Assembly: GCA_002315975.1 (NCBI GenBank)
Contig: DCIK01000016.1
Span: 22,205 to 30,233 of the forward strand
Source of the DNA: Clostridiales bacterium UBA1728
Lineage (GTDB): Bacteria > Bacillota > Clostridia > Oscillospirales > Oscillospiraceae
Direction of reading: 5' to 3'
Length of the DNA stretch: 8,029 bases
Position 1 is the first letter of the stretch; every line of letters starts with the position of its first letter. Positions 1 through 5,408 of this stretch are shown piece after piece. The notes under the pieces were generated by a model, which was not told where the DNA came from, did not search any database, and saw nothing but the letters and a program-made list of their open reading frames with translations. Made by a program: the position numbers and the translations under genes.

Positions 1-22
1 GGCCGGGAGGCCGTGCCCTACG
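1..22 (+). repeat. GC-rich dispersed palindrome, copy 1 (cut by window edge)
   Basis: This is the right part of the family whose full form is two 9-base arms, GGCACGGCC and GGCCGTGCC, around a GGGA loop, followed by CTACG. The left arm is cut by the window edge. It lies just beyond the mrp terminator, in intergenic DNA like all other copies here. Confidence 0.8.
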
Positions 23-28
23 GAGCGT

Positions 29-57
29 AAAAAACCTCCCCGGATTTGGGGAGGTTT
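29..57 (-). terminator. Rho-independent terminator of mrp
   Basis: On the minus strand AAACCTCCCC pairs perfectly with GGGGAGGTTT (10 bp, 6-base loop, 57-48 with 41-32), and the transcript runs straight into TTTTTT. It lies 10 bases past the mrp stop codon, so it is almost certainly the end of that transcript. Confidence 0.93.
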
Positions 58-66
58 CATTGCGTC

Positions 67-891
67 TTACATTTTAACGATGGCATCGCAGAGCTCGTTG
101 AGGTAGTCGCCCTCGAACTTCTCGATCTGACCGGCATCGCAGAGCTTGGCCAGGGCGGGATCGATGGGCAGACGGGCCACGCCGGGAATCTCATAGGTCT
201 TGGCCAGCTCGGCGGCATGGCTCTCGCCGAAGATGGCGTGCTCCTTGCCGCAATCGGGGCACTTGAAGAAGCTCATGTTCTCCACAAGACCGATGACCTG
301 ACGCTTGAGCATACCGGCCATCTTCACGCACTTCTCCACGATCATACCCACCAGCTCCTGAGGGGTGGAGACCACCACAACGCCGTCCACGGGCAGGGAC
401 TGGAACACGGTCAGGGGCACATCGCCGGTTCCGGGAGGCATATCCACGAACATATAGTCCACATCGCCCCAGTGCACATCCGTCCAGAACTGGGTAACGG
501 CACCGGCAATGACGGGGCCGCGCCAGACCACGGGATCGGTCTCGTCGTCCAGCAGGAGGTTGATGCTCATAACCTTCACGCCGCCTTCGGATACGGCGGG
601 CTCCATGCCGAGCTCGCTGCCGTAGGCGTGACCGTGGATGTTAAAGGCCTGAGGGATGGAGGGGCCGGTAATATCAGCGTCCAGCACGGCGACCTTGTAG
701 CCCCGGCGGGCCATGGTAACGGCCAGCTGGCTGGTGACCATGCTCTTGCCGACACCGCCCTTGCCGCTGACAACGGCAATGACCTTGCCGACCTTGGAAT
801 TCTCGTTCAGAGGCTTGAGGAAGCTGCTGGGATCGCGATCGCTGCAGTTTTCCTTGCAGGTCTTGCAATCATGGGTGCATTTTTCGCTCAT
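67..891 (-). CDS. mrp: Mrp/NBP35-family iron-sulfur cluster carrier ATPase
   Basis: A 274-residue soluble P-loop ATPase of the Mrp/ApbC/NBP35 branch of the MinD/ParA superfamily, which carries Fe-S clusters to apoproteins. Visible motifs are a deviant Walker A SGKGGVGKS (42-50), a switch region DADITGPSIP (71-80), a Walker B/switch II segment VDMPPGTGD (149-157), and the family CXXC (C211, C214) thought to bridge the dimer and hold the cluster. The N terminus adds C5, C9, C12 and C16 (CX3CX2CX3C), a possible second cluster site as in NBP35. The ATG at 891 is preceded by AAGGAGAA at good spacing. No confident promoter was found in the 279-base gap to mgtE. A strong terminator follows the stop. 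The family call is secure; the symbol is generic for the family. Confidence 0.95.
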   Translation of the reverse strand: MSEKCTHDCKTCKENCSDRDPSSFLKPLNENSKVGKVIAVVSGKGGVGKSMVTSQLAVTMARRGYKVAVLDADITGPSIPQAFNIHGHAYGSELGMEPAVSEGGVKVMSINLLLDDETDPVVWRGPVIAGAVTQFWTDVHWGDVDYMFVDMPPGTGDVPLTVFQSLPVDGVVVVSTPQELVGMIVEKCVKMAGMLKRQVIGLVENMSFFKCPDCGKEHAIFGESHAAELAKTYEIPGVARLPIDPALAKLCDAGQIEKFEGDYLNELCDAIVKM

Positions 892-918
892 GTCTGTTCT
901 CCTTGATGATAGTGTATT

Positions 919-930
919 TCAAATATTTGA
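919..930. other. 12-bp perfect AT palindrome upstream of mrp
   Basis: TCAAATATTTGA is its own reverse complement and lies 28 bases upstream of the mrp ATG. A closely related string (TCAAATATTTCAA on the minus strand, around 5098-5110) lies about 31 bases upstream of the rny ATG. It may be an operator or chance in AT-rich leader DNA; no regulator can be named. Confidence 0.3.
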
Positions 931-959
931 TTCCGTTTATGCGGGCTCGCAAAAGTTTG

Positions 960-988
960 GACTTTGCTGCAGCTATCGTAGTAAAGTC
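960..988 (-). other. Inverted repeat in the mrp upstream region
   Basis: GACTTT (960-965) and AAAGTC (983-988) are inverted around the inner palindrome GCTGCAGC (966-973). It could be an operator or an RNA hairpin in the mrp leader. Position is the only support. Confidence 0.3.
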
Positions 989-990
989 AG

Positions 991-1018
991 CGTAGGGCAC
1001 GGCCTCCCGGCCGTGCCG
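991..1018 (-). repeat. GC-rich dispersed palindrome, copy 2
   Basis: This copy has GTAGGG followed by the arms GGCACGGCC/GGCCGTGCC read in reverse. It is the exact reverse complement, over 28 bases, of copy 3 at 1073-1100, so the two sit head to head between mgtE and mrp. Confidence 0.9.
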
Positions 1019-1072
1019 CAACCTACGAGTCCTGCTTTGTCGGGATAAAACGGACATCGTTCTTGTCCCACA

Positions 1073-1100
1073 CGGCACGGCCGGGAGGCCGTGCCCTACG
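1073..1100 (+). repeat. GC-rich dispersed palindrome, copy 3
   Basis: This is a full-length copy: arm GGCACGGCC, loop GGGA, arm GGCCGTGCC, then CTACG. With copy 2 it makes a perfect 28-bp inverted repeat around a 54-base spacer. It lies just past the mgtE stop, where I see no U-tailed terminator, so the large hairpin may protect or end the mgtE mRNA (inference). Confidence 0.9.
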
Positions 1101-1170
1101 AGGTAAAGGGTTCTACAGAAAAAATCCCTGTTTCTACACGGATACTATCACTTTTTAGCGTGCCCGATTT

Positions 1171-2553
1171 TTATCCGCGTAATTCCGGCAGGATCAGGGA
1201 TGCGATGCGGAAGTAGATCAGCAGGCTCAGCACGTCCACGATGGTGGAGATGAAGGGGCTGGCCATGACCGCCGGGTCAAAGCCCAGCTTCTTGGCCAGA
1301 ATGGGCAGGGAGCAGCCCACCAGCTTGGCGATGAGCACCACAAACACCAGCGTCATGCATACCACCGCCGCCACGCCCACCGTTACGCCGTTGTGCAGCA
1401 GCCACATATCCACCGCCAGCATCTTCACAAAGTTGGCAGCGGCCAGACACACGCCGCAGAGCAGCGACACCCGCAGCTCCTTCCACAGCACCTCGCCCAG
1501 ATTGGACATATCGATCTCATCCAGCGCAAGACCGCGGATGATAGCCACGCTGGCCTGGGTGCCGGAGTTACCGCCGGTACCGGAGAGCATGGGAATAAAC
1601 GAAGAAAGAATAATGCAGGCCACCAGCTGGCTCTCGTAGTGGTTGAGCACGATGCCGGTGAGGGTGGCGGAGAGCATCAGAATCAGCAGCCAGGGAATAC
1701 GGGCCTTCCAGGTTTCCACTACGCCCGTGTGGAGATAGGGCCGCTCGGAGGGCGCCATACCGGCCATGATCTCCATGTCCTCCGTAGCCTCCTCCTCCAT
1801 GACGTCCATGGCATCGTCAACGGTGACGATGCCCACCAGACGGCCTTCCTTGTCCACCACGGGCATGGCGGAGAAGTTATACTTGGTGAAGGCCTGGGCC
1901 ACATCCTCCTGGTCATCGGTGGTGGTCACGGAGATGACATTCTCCTCCATAATGTCGGAGATAATGTCGTCATGCTCGGAGAGAAGCAGCGTACGGATGG
2001 AGATGGCACCGATGAGCTTACCCTGATCGGTGACATAGCAGGTATTGATGGTGGCCTTGTCCACACCCGTACGGCGGATGCGCTTTTCGGCCTCCTCCAC
2101 GGTCATCCTGGGCCGCAGAGACACAAACTCCGTGGTCATGATGCTGCCGGCGGAGTCCTCGGGGTACTTGAGAATTTCGTTGATGAGCCGTCTCGTTTCC
2201 GGGTCGGCCTGACGGAGGATGCGCTTGACCACGTTGGAGGGCATCTCCTCCACCAGATCAACGGCATCGTCCACATAGAGCTCATCCACCACTTCCTTCA
2301 GCTCTGTGTCGGAAAAGCCCTGAATCAGCAGCTCCTGATACTCGCTCTCCATTTCCACGAAGGCCTCTGCTGCCATGTCCTTGGGCAGCAGGCGGAAGAG
2401 CAGCGGCAGCGCTGCGGGGTTGTCCAGCTCCTCAAAGACGTAGGCCACGTCCGAGGGGTTCATGGTGGACAGAATATCGCGCAGGGTGGAGTATTTCTTG
2501 GCCTCCACCAGCGCGGCGATGGTAGTCTCGATGCTGTAGGTTGTTTCAGCCAT
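1171..2553 (-). CDS. mgtE: MgtE-family magnesium transporter
   Basis: A 460-residue Mg2+ channel/transporter of the inner membrane, the usual length for MgtE. The order is an acidic N-terminal superhelical domain (about 1-130), two CBS domains (about 138-200 and 202-255), a plug helix (about 256-280), then a five-helix membrane domain (about 285-455). The pore signature PMLSGTGGNSGTQ is at 321-333, and D440 in SPFISTIVD matches the pore aspartate of the family. In characterised MgtE the cytosolic domains bind Mg2+ and close the pore. The family can also pass Co2+ or Ni2+, so specificity is not proven. The ATG at 2553 follows AAGGAGAGAG. The gene has its own consensus promoter and a structured leader of about 170 nt. 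No clear terminator follows the stop, only the inverted repeat at 991-1100. Confidence 0.97.
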   Translation of the reverse strand: MAETTYSIETTIAALVEAKKYSTLRDILSTMNPSDVAYVFEELDNPAALPLLFRLLPKDMAAEAFVEMESEYQELLIQGFSDTELKEVVDELYVDDAVDLVEEMPSNVVKRILRQADPETRRLINEILKYPEDSAGSIMTTEFVSLRPRMTVEEAEKRIRRTGVDKATINTCYVTDQGKLIGAISIRTLLLSEHDDIISDIMEENVISVTTTDDQEDVAQAFTKYNFSAMPVVDKEGRLVGIVTVDDAMDVMEEEATEDMEIMAGMAPSERPYLHTGVVETWKARIPWLLILMLSATLTGIVLNHYESQLVACIILSSFIPMLSGTGGNSGTQASVAIIRGLALDEIDMSNLGEVLWKELRVSLLCGVCLAAANFVKMLAVDMWLLHNGVTVGVAAVVCMTLVFVVLIAKLVGCSLPILAKKLGFDPAVMASPFISTIVDVLSLLIYFRIASLILPELRG

Positions 2554-2564
2554 TTTTGTACTCT

Positions 2565-2590
2565 CTCCTTTTTGTTGTTTTTGAAAGGAG
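2565..2590 (-). promoter_or_regulatory. Hairpin that covers the mgtE Shine-Dalgarno
   Basis: In the mgtE leader CTCCTTT (2590-2584) is complementary over 7 bp to AAAGGAG (2571-2565), which is the ribosome binding site; the loop is 12 nt. Forming this hairpin would block ribosome entry. The same GCTCC can instead pair with GGAGC at 2644-2640, which would free the site. Pairing is seen in the sequence; a regulatory role is inferred. Confidence 0.55.
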
Positions 2591-2594
2591 CAGC

Positions 2595-2675
2595 GTACAG
2601 CGGGGCCGCAACGGGTTCAGCCGGCGTGCGGGACAGCCGGCTCCGAGCTTCGTCGGCCCTCGCCTGTACCGTTGC
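2595..2675 (-). promoter_or_regulatory. Structured mgtE leader with two competing helices
   Basis: Helix B pairs GTACAG plus GGGCC (2669-2655) with GGCCC plus CTGTAC (2607-2595), about 13 bp with small bulges. Helix A pairs GCAACGG (2675-2669) with CCGTTGC (2614-2608), 7 bp. The strands run A, B, A', B' with no linkers, so both cannot form fully at once. A 7-bp hairpin, AGCCGGC/GCCGGCT (2642-2636 with 2625-2619), sits in the loop. Competing helices are typical of riboswitches. MgtE genes often have an M-box Mg2+ riboswitch, but beyond an AGGTGAG near the start (2707-2701) I cannot match its conserved core, so the class is unassigned. Confidence 0.5.
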
Positions 2676-2732
2676 TACTACTGCCAGCGTCCATGCATCT
2701 CACCTCACAGGAATCAGTTTTGGCAAAAATAT

Positions 2733-2761
2733 ATTATATACGGATTTTTCTTCTCTGTCAA
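2733..2761 (-). promoter_or_regulatory. Sigma-A promoter of mgtE
   Basis: TTGACA (2761-2756), a 17-base spacer and TATAAT (2738-2733) are both perfect consensus hexamers. Transcription should start near 2726, giving a leader of about 170 nt before the mgtE ATG. Confidence 0.9.
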
Positions 2762-2837
2762 TGCGGCATTTGTCGGAAATTCCGCCGATGTTGGTGCAAA
2801 GTTTTTCCGGGCAACTTTCCTTCCGTGTGCTCTCGCG

Positions 2838-2864
2838 CGGCTCGTCCGGAGGCCGAGCCCTACG
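2838..2864 (+). repeat. GC-rich dispersed palindrome, copy 4 (variant type)
   Basis: This copy has arms GGCTCGTCC/GGCCGAGCC, with a loop one base shorter than in the other copies. Compared with the main type, an A-T pair in the stem has become T-A on both sides, and one further G to T change leaves a mismatch. It lies between the B12-type RNA terminator and the mgtE promoter. Confidence 0.8.
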
Positions 2865-2869
2865 GGGCC

Positions 2870-2918
2870 GCAAAAGACAGAAAGACCCCCCGCCGAAGAG
2901 GAAAGACGGCGGGAGGTC
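2870..2918 (-). terminator. Strong rho-independent terminator of the cobalamin-type RNA
   Basis: On the minus strand GACCTCCCGCCG (2918-2907) pairs with CGGCGGGGGGTC (2895-2884), a 12-bp stem with one U-G pair and an 11-nt loop. It is followed by the U-rich tail TTTCTGTCTTTTGC. No ORF ends just upstream, so it ends a non-coding leader or small RNA. Confidence 0.85.
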
Positions 2919-3026
2919 AGGCAGATGTGCCCGCAGGGCTGAGGAGAGGCCCCGGAGCAAGAGGATATACGGTAACGAAAAGTTGCCATCCGGACGGTTC
3001 CGAACAGCAACGCAACGAATCTCGTT

Positions 3027-3149
3027 ACTCATTACGCTGCCCCTGAAACGTAACCACTGAGTGAGCTCCAACCGAAAGACCCGACTTTTACGGTGGCAAG
3101 GACGCCGCTTCGGATTTACACCGACATTCCATCTGAAGGAGCTAACAAT
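3027..3149 (-). promoter_or_regulatory. Cobalamin riboswitch aptamer-like element
   Basis: Read on the minus strand, the order and spacing of conserved blocks follow the cobalamin riboswitch core: GGAA (3130-3127), then after 4 nt GGTGTAAATCC (3122-3112) with its closing TCGG/CCGA helix, then after 14 nt GCCACCGTAA (3097-3088), the counterpart of the family's GCnACTGTAA. AGCTCC (3143-3138) pairs with GGAGCT (3069-3064), enclosing this core. A hairpin follows, with ACTCA/TGAGT and TTACG/CGTAA arms (3062-3027). I could not find a clean B12 box (AGYCAGGAGACCTGCC-like); ACTCAGTGGTTACG at 3062-3049 is only a weak match. It is therefore a variant, a minimal form or a decaying copy. Confidence 0.65.
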
Positions 3150-3158
3150 TACGCTATA

Positions 3159-3188
3159 TTTATACCACGCTTCCACAGGCTCTGTCAA
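3159..3188 (-). promoter_or_regulatory. Promoter of the cobalamin-type RNA
   Basis: TTGACA (3188-3183), 18 bases, then TATAAA (3164-3159). Transcription would begin near 3152, right at the 5' edge of the aptamer-like region. An inverted CATAC/GTATG (3212-3223) just upstream of the -35 could be an operator. Confidence 0.7.
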
Positions 3189-3256
3189 GGGGCTGTGCAA
3201 TACTTTGTTTGCATACTTGTATGAATATGGCGGCATATGCGAAGGGCTGAAAAAGA

Positions 3257-3386
3257 CTGTCATTGCGAGGAGCGAAGCGATGTGGCAATCCGTCCTCTCC
3301 GCGGCTCGTCCGGGAGGCCGAGCCCTACAAGGGGGCCGTGGGAGACGGATTGCCACACCGGGGTGCGGACGCTTTCGCAATGACAG
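3257..3386. repeat. 130-bp composite palindromic element
   Basis: The ends CTGTCATTGCGA (3257-3268) and TCGCAATGACAG (3375-3386) are perfect 12-bp inverted repeats. Internal arms TGTGGCAATCCGTC (3281-3294) and GACGGATTGCCACA (3344-3357) are perfect over 14 bp. The arms resemble the widespread TCATTGCGAGGAGCGAAGCGA-type dispersed bacterial repeat (from memory). The loop holds a copy of the second palindrome family (3302-3327). No transposase and no clear target-site duplication were seen. It is probably a non-coding, MITE-like or REP-like element. Confidence 0.8.
3302..3327 (+). repeat. GC-rich dispersed palindrome, copy 5 (nested variant)
   Basis: Same type as copy 4 (GGCTCGTCC, GGGA, GGCCGAGCC, CTAC) but with the full four-base loop. 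It sits inside the loop of the 130-bp palindromic element, so one repeat family has been inserted into or captured by the other. Confidence 0.85.
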
Positions 3387-3443
3387 GGAGTATTTTTACA
3401 GCACCGACAGACGGAGGATGCCTCTTCTGCCGCTGCGGCGGCA

Positions 3444-3462
3444 CCTTCCCCAAAGGGGAAGG
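3444..3462. repeat. 8-bp perfect hairpin, CCTTCCCC/GGGGAAGG
   Basis: CCTTCCCC, AAA, GGGGAAGG forms a tight hairpin just downstream of the rny terminator, next to a GCCGCTGCGGC palindrome. The context resembles short palindromic repeats common between genes of gut Clostridia. No U-tail follows in either direction. Confidence 0.6.
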
Positions 3463-3487
3463 CAAGGAGGGCGGCGGGGCTCCAAAT

Positions 3488-3518
3488 AAAAAGGGACTGC
3501 CCCGAAAGAGACAGTCCC
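3488..3518 (-). terminator. Rho-independent terminator of rny
   Basis: On the minus strand GGGACTGTCTC pairs with GGGGCAGTCCC (11 bp including two U-G pairs, 4-nt loop), followed by TTTTTATTT. It starts 8 bases past the rny stop codon. Confidence 0.93.
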
Positions 3519-3525
3519 GAAAAAT

Positions 3526-5067
3526 TTACTTGGCGTATTCCACGGCCTTGGTTTCGCGGAGGACATGAACCTTGATCTGGCCGGGATAGGTGAGCTCGGT
3601 CTCGATCTTCTTGGCGATGTCGCGGGCCAGCAGGGTCATCTCGTCCTCGCTGACCTCCTCGGGCTTGACCATGATGCGAATCTCGCGGCCGGCCTGAATG
3701 GCGTAGGAGGAGGCGATACCGGGGAAGCTGCGGGAGAGCTCCTCCAGCTTCTCCAGACGCTTGACGTAGTTCTCGATGTTCTCGCGGCGGGCACCGGGAC
3801 GGGCGGCGGAGATGGCATCCGCGGCCTGCACGATGCAGGCGATGACGGTGTGGGGCTCCACATCGCCGTGGTGCGCCTCGATGGCGTGGATGACCTCCTC
3901 GGATTCCTTGTACTTCCGAGCCAGCTCCACACCGATAGCCACATGGCTGCCCTCGACCTCATGGTCGATGGACTTGCCCAGATCGTGGAGGAGACCGGCG
4001 CGCTTTGCGGTGTTCACATCCGCGCCCAGCTCGGCGGCGATGAGACCGGCGATGTGCGCCACCTCGATGGAGTGGTTCAGTACATTCTGACCGTAGCTGG
4101 TGCGGTACTTCTGCCGACCCAGCAGCCTGACGAGATCGGGGTGCAGACCGTGGATGCCGGTTTCAAAGACGGCGCGGTCACCGGCCTCTTTGATGGCCTG
4201 GTTGACCTCCCGCTGGGATTTGGCCACCATTTCCTCAATGCGGGCGGGATGGATACGGCCGTCCTGAATGAGCTTCTCCAGAGCCAGACGGGCCACCTCA
4301 CGGCGGACGGGATCAAAGCTGGAGACGGTGATGGCCTCGGGCGTATCGTCGATGATCAGATCGCAGCCGGTGAGGGTTTCGATGGAGCGGATGTTCCGAC
4401 CCTCGCGGCCGATGATGCGGCCCTTCATCTCATCGTTGGGCAGGGGCACCACAGACACGGTAACTTCGCTGGCGTGGTCGGCAGCGCAGCGCTGAATGGC
4501 GGTAACGATGATTTCGCGGGCGCGTTCCTCGGCCTCGTCCTTGTACTGGGCCTCGATCTCGCGAACCTTGGCGGCGGCCTCGTGGGTCACCTCGTCGGCA
4601 AGCTGCTGGATCAGGTAAGCCTTGGCATCCTCGGCGGTGAAGCCGGAGATTTTCTCCAGAAGCTCCAGCTCGCTGCGCTTGAGAGAGCGGATCTCTTCCT
4701 CGTGAGCCTCGGCCTCGGCAATCTTGGCATTGAGGGCGTCGGTCTTCTTTTCCAGAGCATCTGTCTTCTTGTCCAGATTCTCTTCCTTCTGCTGCAAGCG
4801 GCGCTCCTGCTTCTGCTGCTCGGCGCGGCGCTCACGCATTTCCTTCTCATACTCGGTGCGGTTTTTGTGGATCTCTTCCTTGGCCTCCAGCAGCGCTTCG
4901 CGCTTCTTGCTTTCCGCCGTCTTGATCCCTTCGTTGATAATGCGGGTCGCTTCCGTTTCGGCGCTGGTGATCTCACGCTCGGAAACCTTTTTCCGATACA
5001 GAACACCCAGTGCGAAGCCCAGAATCAACGCCACTGCGATACAAATCGCAGCAATCCATACACTCAT
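3526..5067 (-). CDS. rny: Ribonuclease Y
   Basis: A 513-residue membrane-anchored endoribonuclease that starts bulk mRNA decay in Bacillota. It has one N-terminal membrane helix (about 3-24), a long charged coiled coil (about 27-190), a KH RNA-binding domain with GRIIGREGRNIR (216-227), and an HD phosphohydrolase domain with H361-D362 in LLHDLGKS, H399-H400 and D417 in AADAIS. Family length is about 520, so it is complete. I place the start at the ATG at 5067: AAGGAGGTG lies about 10 bases upstream and the protein then begins directly with the membrane helix. The frame stays open to a TTG at 5139, but the extra 24 residues are encoded by leader and ribosome binding site DNA. It has its own promoter and terminator, so it is monocistronic. 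Confidence 0.98.
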   Translation of the reverse strand: MSVWIAAICIAVALILGFALGVLYRKKVSEREITSAETEATRIINEGIKTAESKKREALLEAKEEIHKNRTEYEKEMRERRAEQQKQERRLQQKEENLDKKTDALEKKTDALNAKIAEAEAHEEEIRSLKRSELELLEKISGFTAEDAKAYLIQQLADEVTHEAAAKVREIEAQYKDEAEERAREIIVTAIQRCAADHASEVTVSVVPLPNDEMKGRIIGREGRNIRSIETLTGCDLIIDDTPEAITVSSFDPVRREVARLALEKLIQDGRIHPARIEEMVAKSQREVNQAIKEAGDRAVFETGIHGLHPDLVRLLGRQKYRTSYGQNVLNHSIEVAHIAGLIAAELGADVNTAKRAGLLHDLGKSIDHEVEGSHVAIGVELARKYKESEEVIHAIEAHHGDVEPHTVIACIVQAADAISAARPGARRENIENYVKRLEKLEELSRSFPGIASSYAIQAGREIRIMVKPEEVSEDEMTLLARDIAKKIETELTYPGQIKVHVLRETKAVEYAK

Positions 5068-5126
5068 GGGATGGGGACACCTCCTTCTTTCGGGACTTGA
5101 AATATTTGAAAGGGTTTTTTGATTCA

Positions 5127-5147
5127 AAGGAGACCCCAATTCTCCTT
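5127..5147 (-). other. Hairpin at the 5' end of the rny mRNA
   Basis: AAGGAGA and TCTCCTT (5147-5141 with 5133-5127) form a 7-bp stem with a 7-nt loop, starting about 10 nt from the predicted transcript start. Such 5' hairpins can stabilise mRNAs. The stem also buries an AAGGAG that would otherwise act as a decoy ribosome binding site for the TTG at 5139. Confidence 0.5.
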
Positions 5148-5163
5148 AAAAATCATCCGATTT

Positions 5164-5192
5164 ATTCTATACGCATATTTGTTTGATGTCAA
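5164..5192 (-). promoter_or_regulatory. Sigma-A promoter of rny
   Basis: TTGACA (5192-5187), a 17-base spacer and TAGAAT (5169-5164). The predicted start near 5157 gives a leader of about 90 nt. Confidence 0.85.
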
Positions 5193-5306
5193 GTGTTAAA
5201 AAATCATGACTACGCCGTCGGTTTCCAACATATCCACAGGGTTTTCAACAATCAGAGGGCGGTTTGTCATTTATTGTTTCTTTTTTCGGGCTCCGTGCGG
5301 GTAGAT

Positions 5307-5322
5307 GACCCGGTGCCGGGTC
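5307..5322. other. 16-bp palindrome in the gap between the symporter and rny
   Basis: GACCCGG and CCGGGTC are inverted around two bases. The loop is too short for a normal RNA hairpin, so a protein-binding site is conceivable. It lies about 115 bp upstream of the rny -35. Confidence 0.35.
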
Positions 5323-5329
5323 GTAGACG

Positions 5330-5389
5330 AAAAAGGAGCTGTGCAAAATATGGCGACTTACCTTTCGCCGCTTCACACAGCCTCTTTTT
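5330..5389. terminator. Bidirectional terminator-like hairpin
   Basis: AAAAAGGAGCTGTG (5330-5343) and CACAGCCTCTTTTT (5376-5389) are inverted repeats matching at 12 of 14 positions, with an inner stem GGCGA/TCGCC (5352-5356 with 5365-5369). Either strand ends in five T residues. It could end the symporter transcript coming from the right; no plus-strand gene is present to use it in the other direction. Confidence 0.6.
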
Positions 5390-5408
5390 GGAGCACAAAT
5401 CCCCTGCC

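Larger units (their letters stand above)
2870..3152 (-). ncRNA. Orphan cobalamin-riboswitch small RNA (putative)
   Basis: A transcript of about 280 nt is predicted between a near-consensus promoter (3188-3159) and a strong terminator (2918-2870). Its first 125 nt contain a cobalamin-aptamer-like core. The rest has further hairpins, for example GTAACGA/TCGTTAC enclosing GTTGC/GCAAC (3028-2973), and no ORF with a good ribosome binding site and family resemblance. A reading frame runs through it, including a possible ATG after AGGGG, but it continues through the terminator and the repeats and looks incidental. Known orphan B12-riboswitch RNAs (Rli55 of Listeria, EutX of Enterococcus) sequester an ANTAR regulator; I do not see clear paired ANTAR-type hairpins here. 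It could also be the remains of a leader whose gene was lost. Boundaries come from promoter and terminator spacing. Confidence 0.55.

Noticed and set aside
2595..2710. Classic M-box Mg2+ riboswitch for mgtE
   Set aside because: Only AGGTGAG near the 5' end fits; the other conserved blocks were not found, so I list an unassigned structured leader instead.
2700..3380. Minus-strand ORF (226 codons) across the rny-mgtE gap
   Set aside because: It runs through the 130-bp palindrome, the aptamer-like core, the terminator, a repeat copy and the mgtE promoter. Its VNPKRRPCHRKS segment is just the translated aptamer core. There is no ribosome binding site or family resemblance.
5068..5139. Extended RNase Y start at a TTG (5139)
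   Set aside because: The extension encodes the leader hairpin region and the AAGGAGGTG ribosome binding site; the ATG at 5067 gives the normal family N terminus.
5228..5240. DnaA box (ATATCCACAGG) suggesting an origin
   Set aside because: It is a single imperfect site with no cluster and no dnaA, dnaN or rpmH neighbours.
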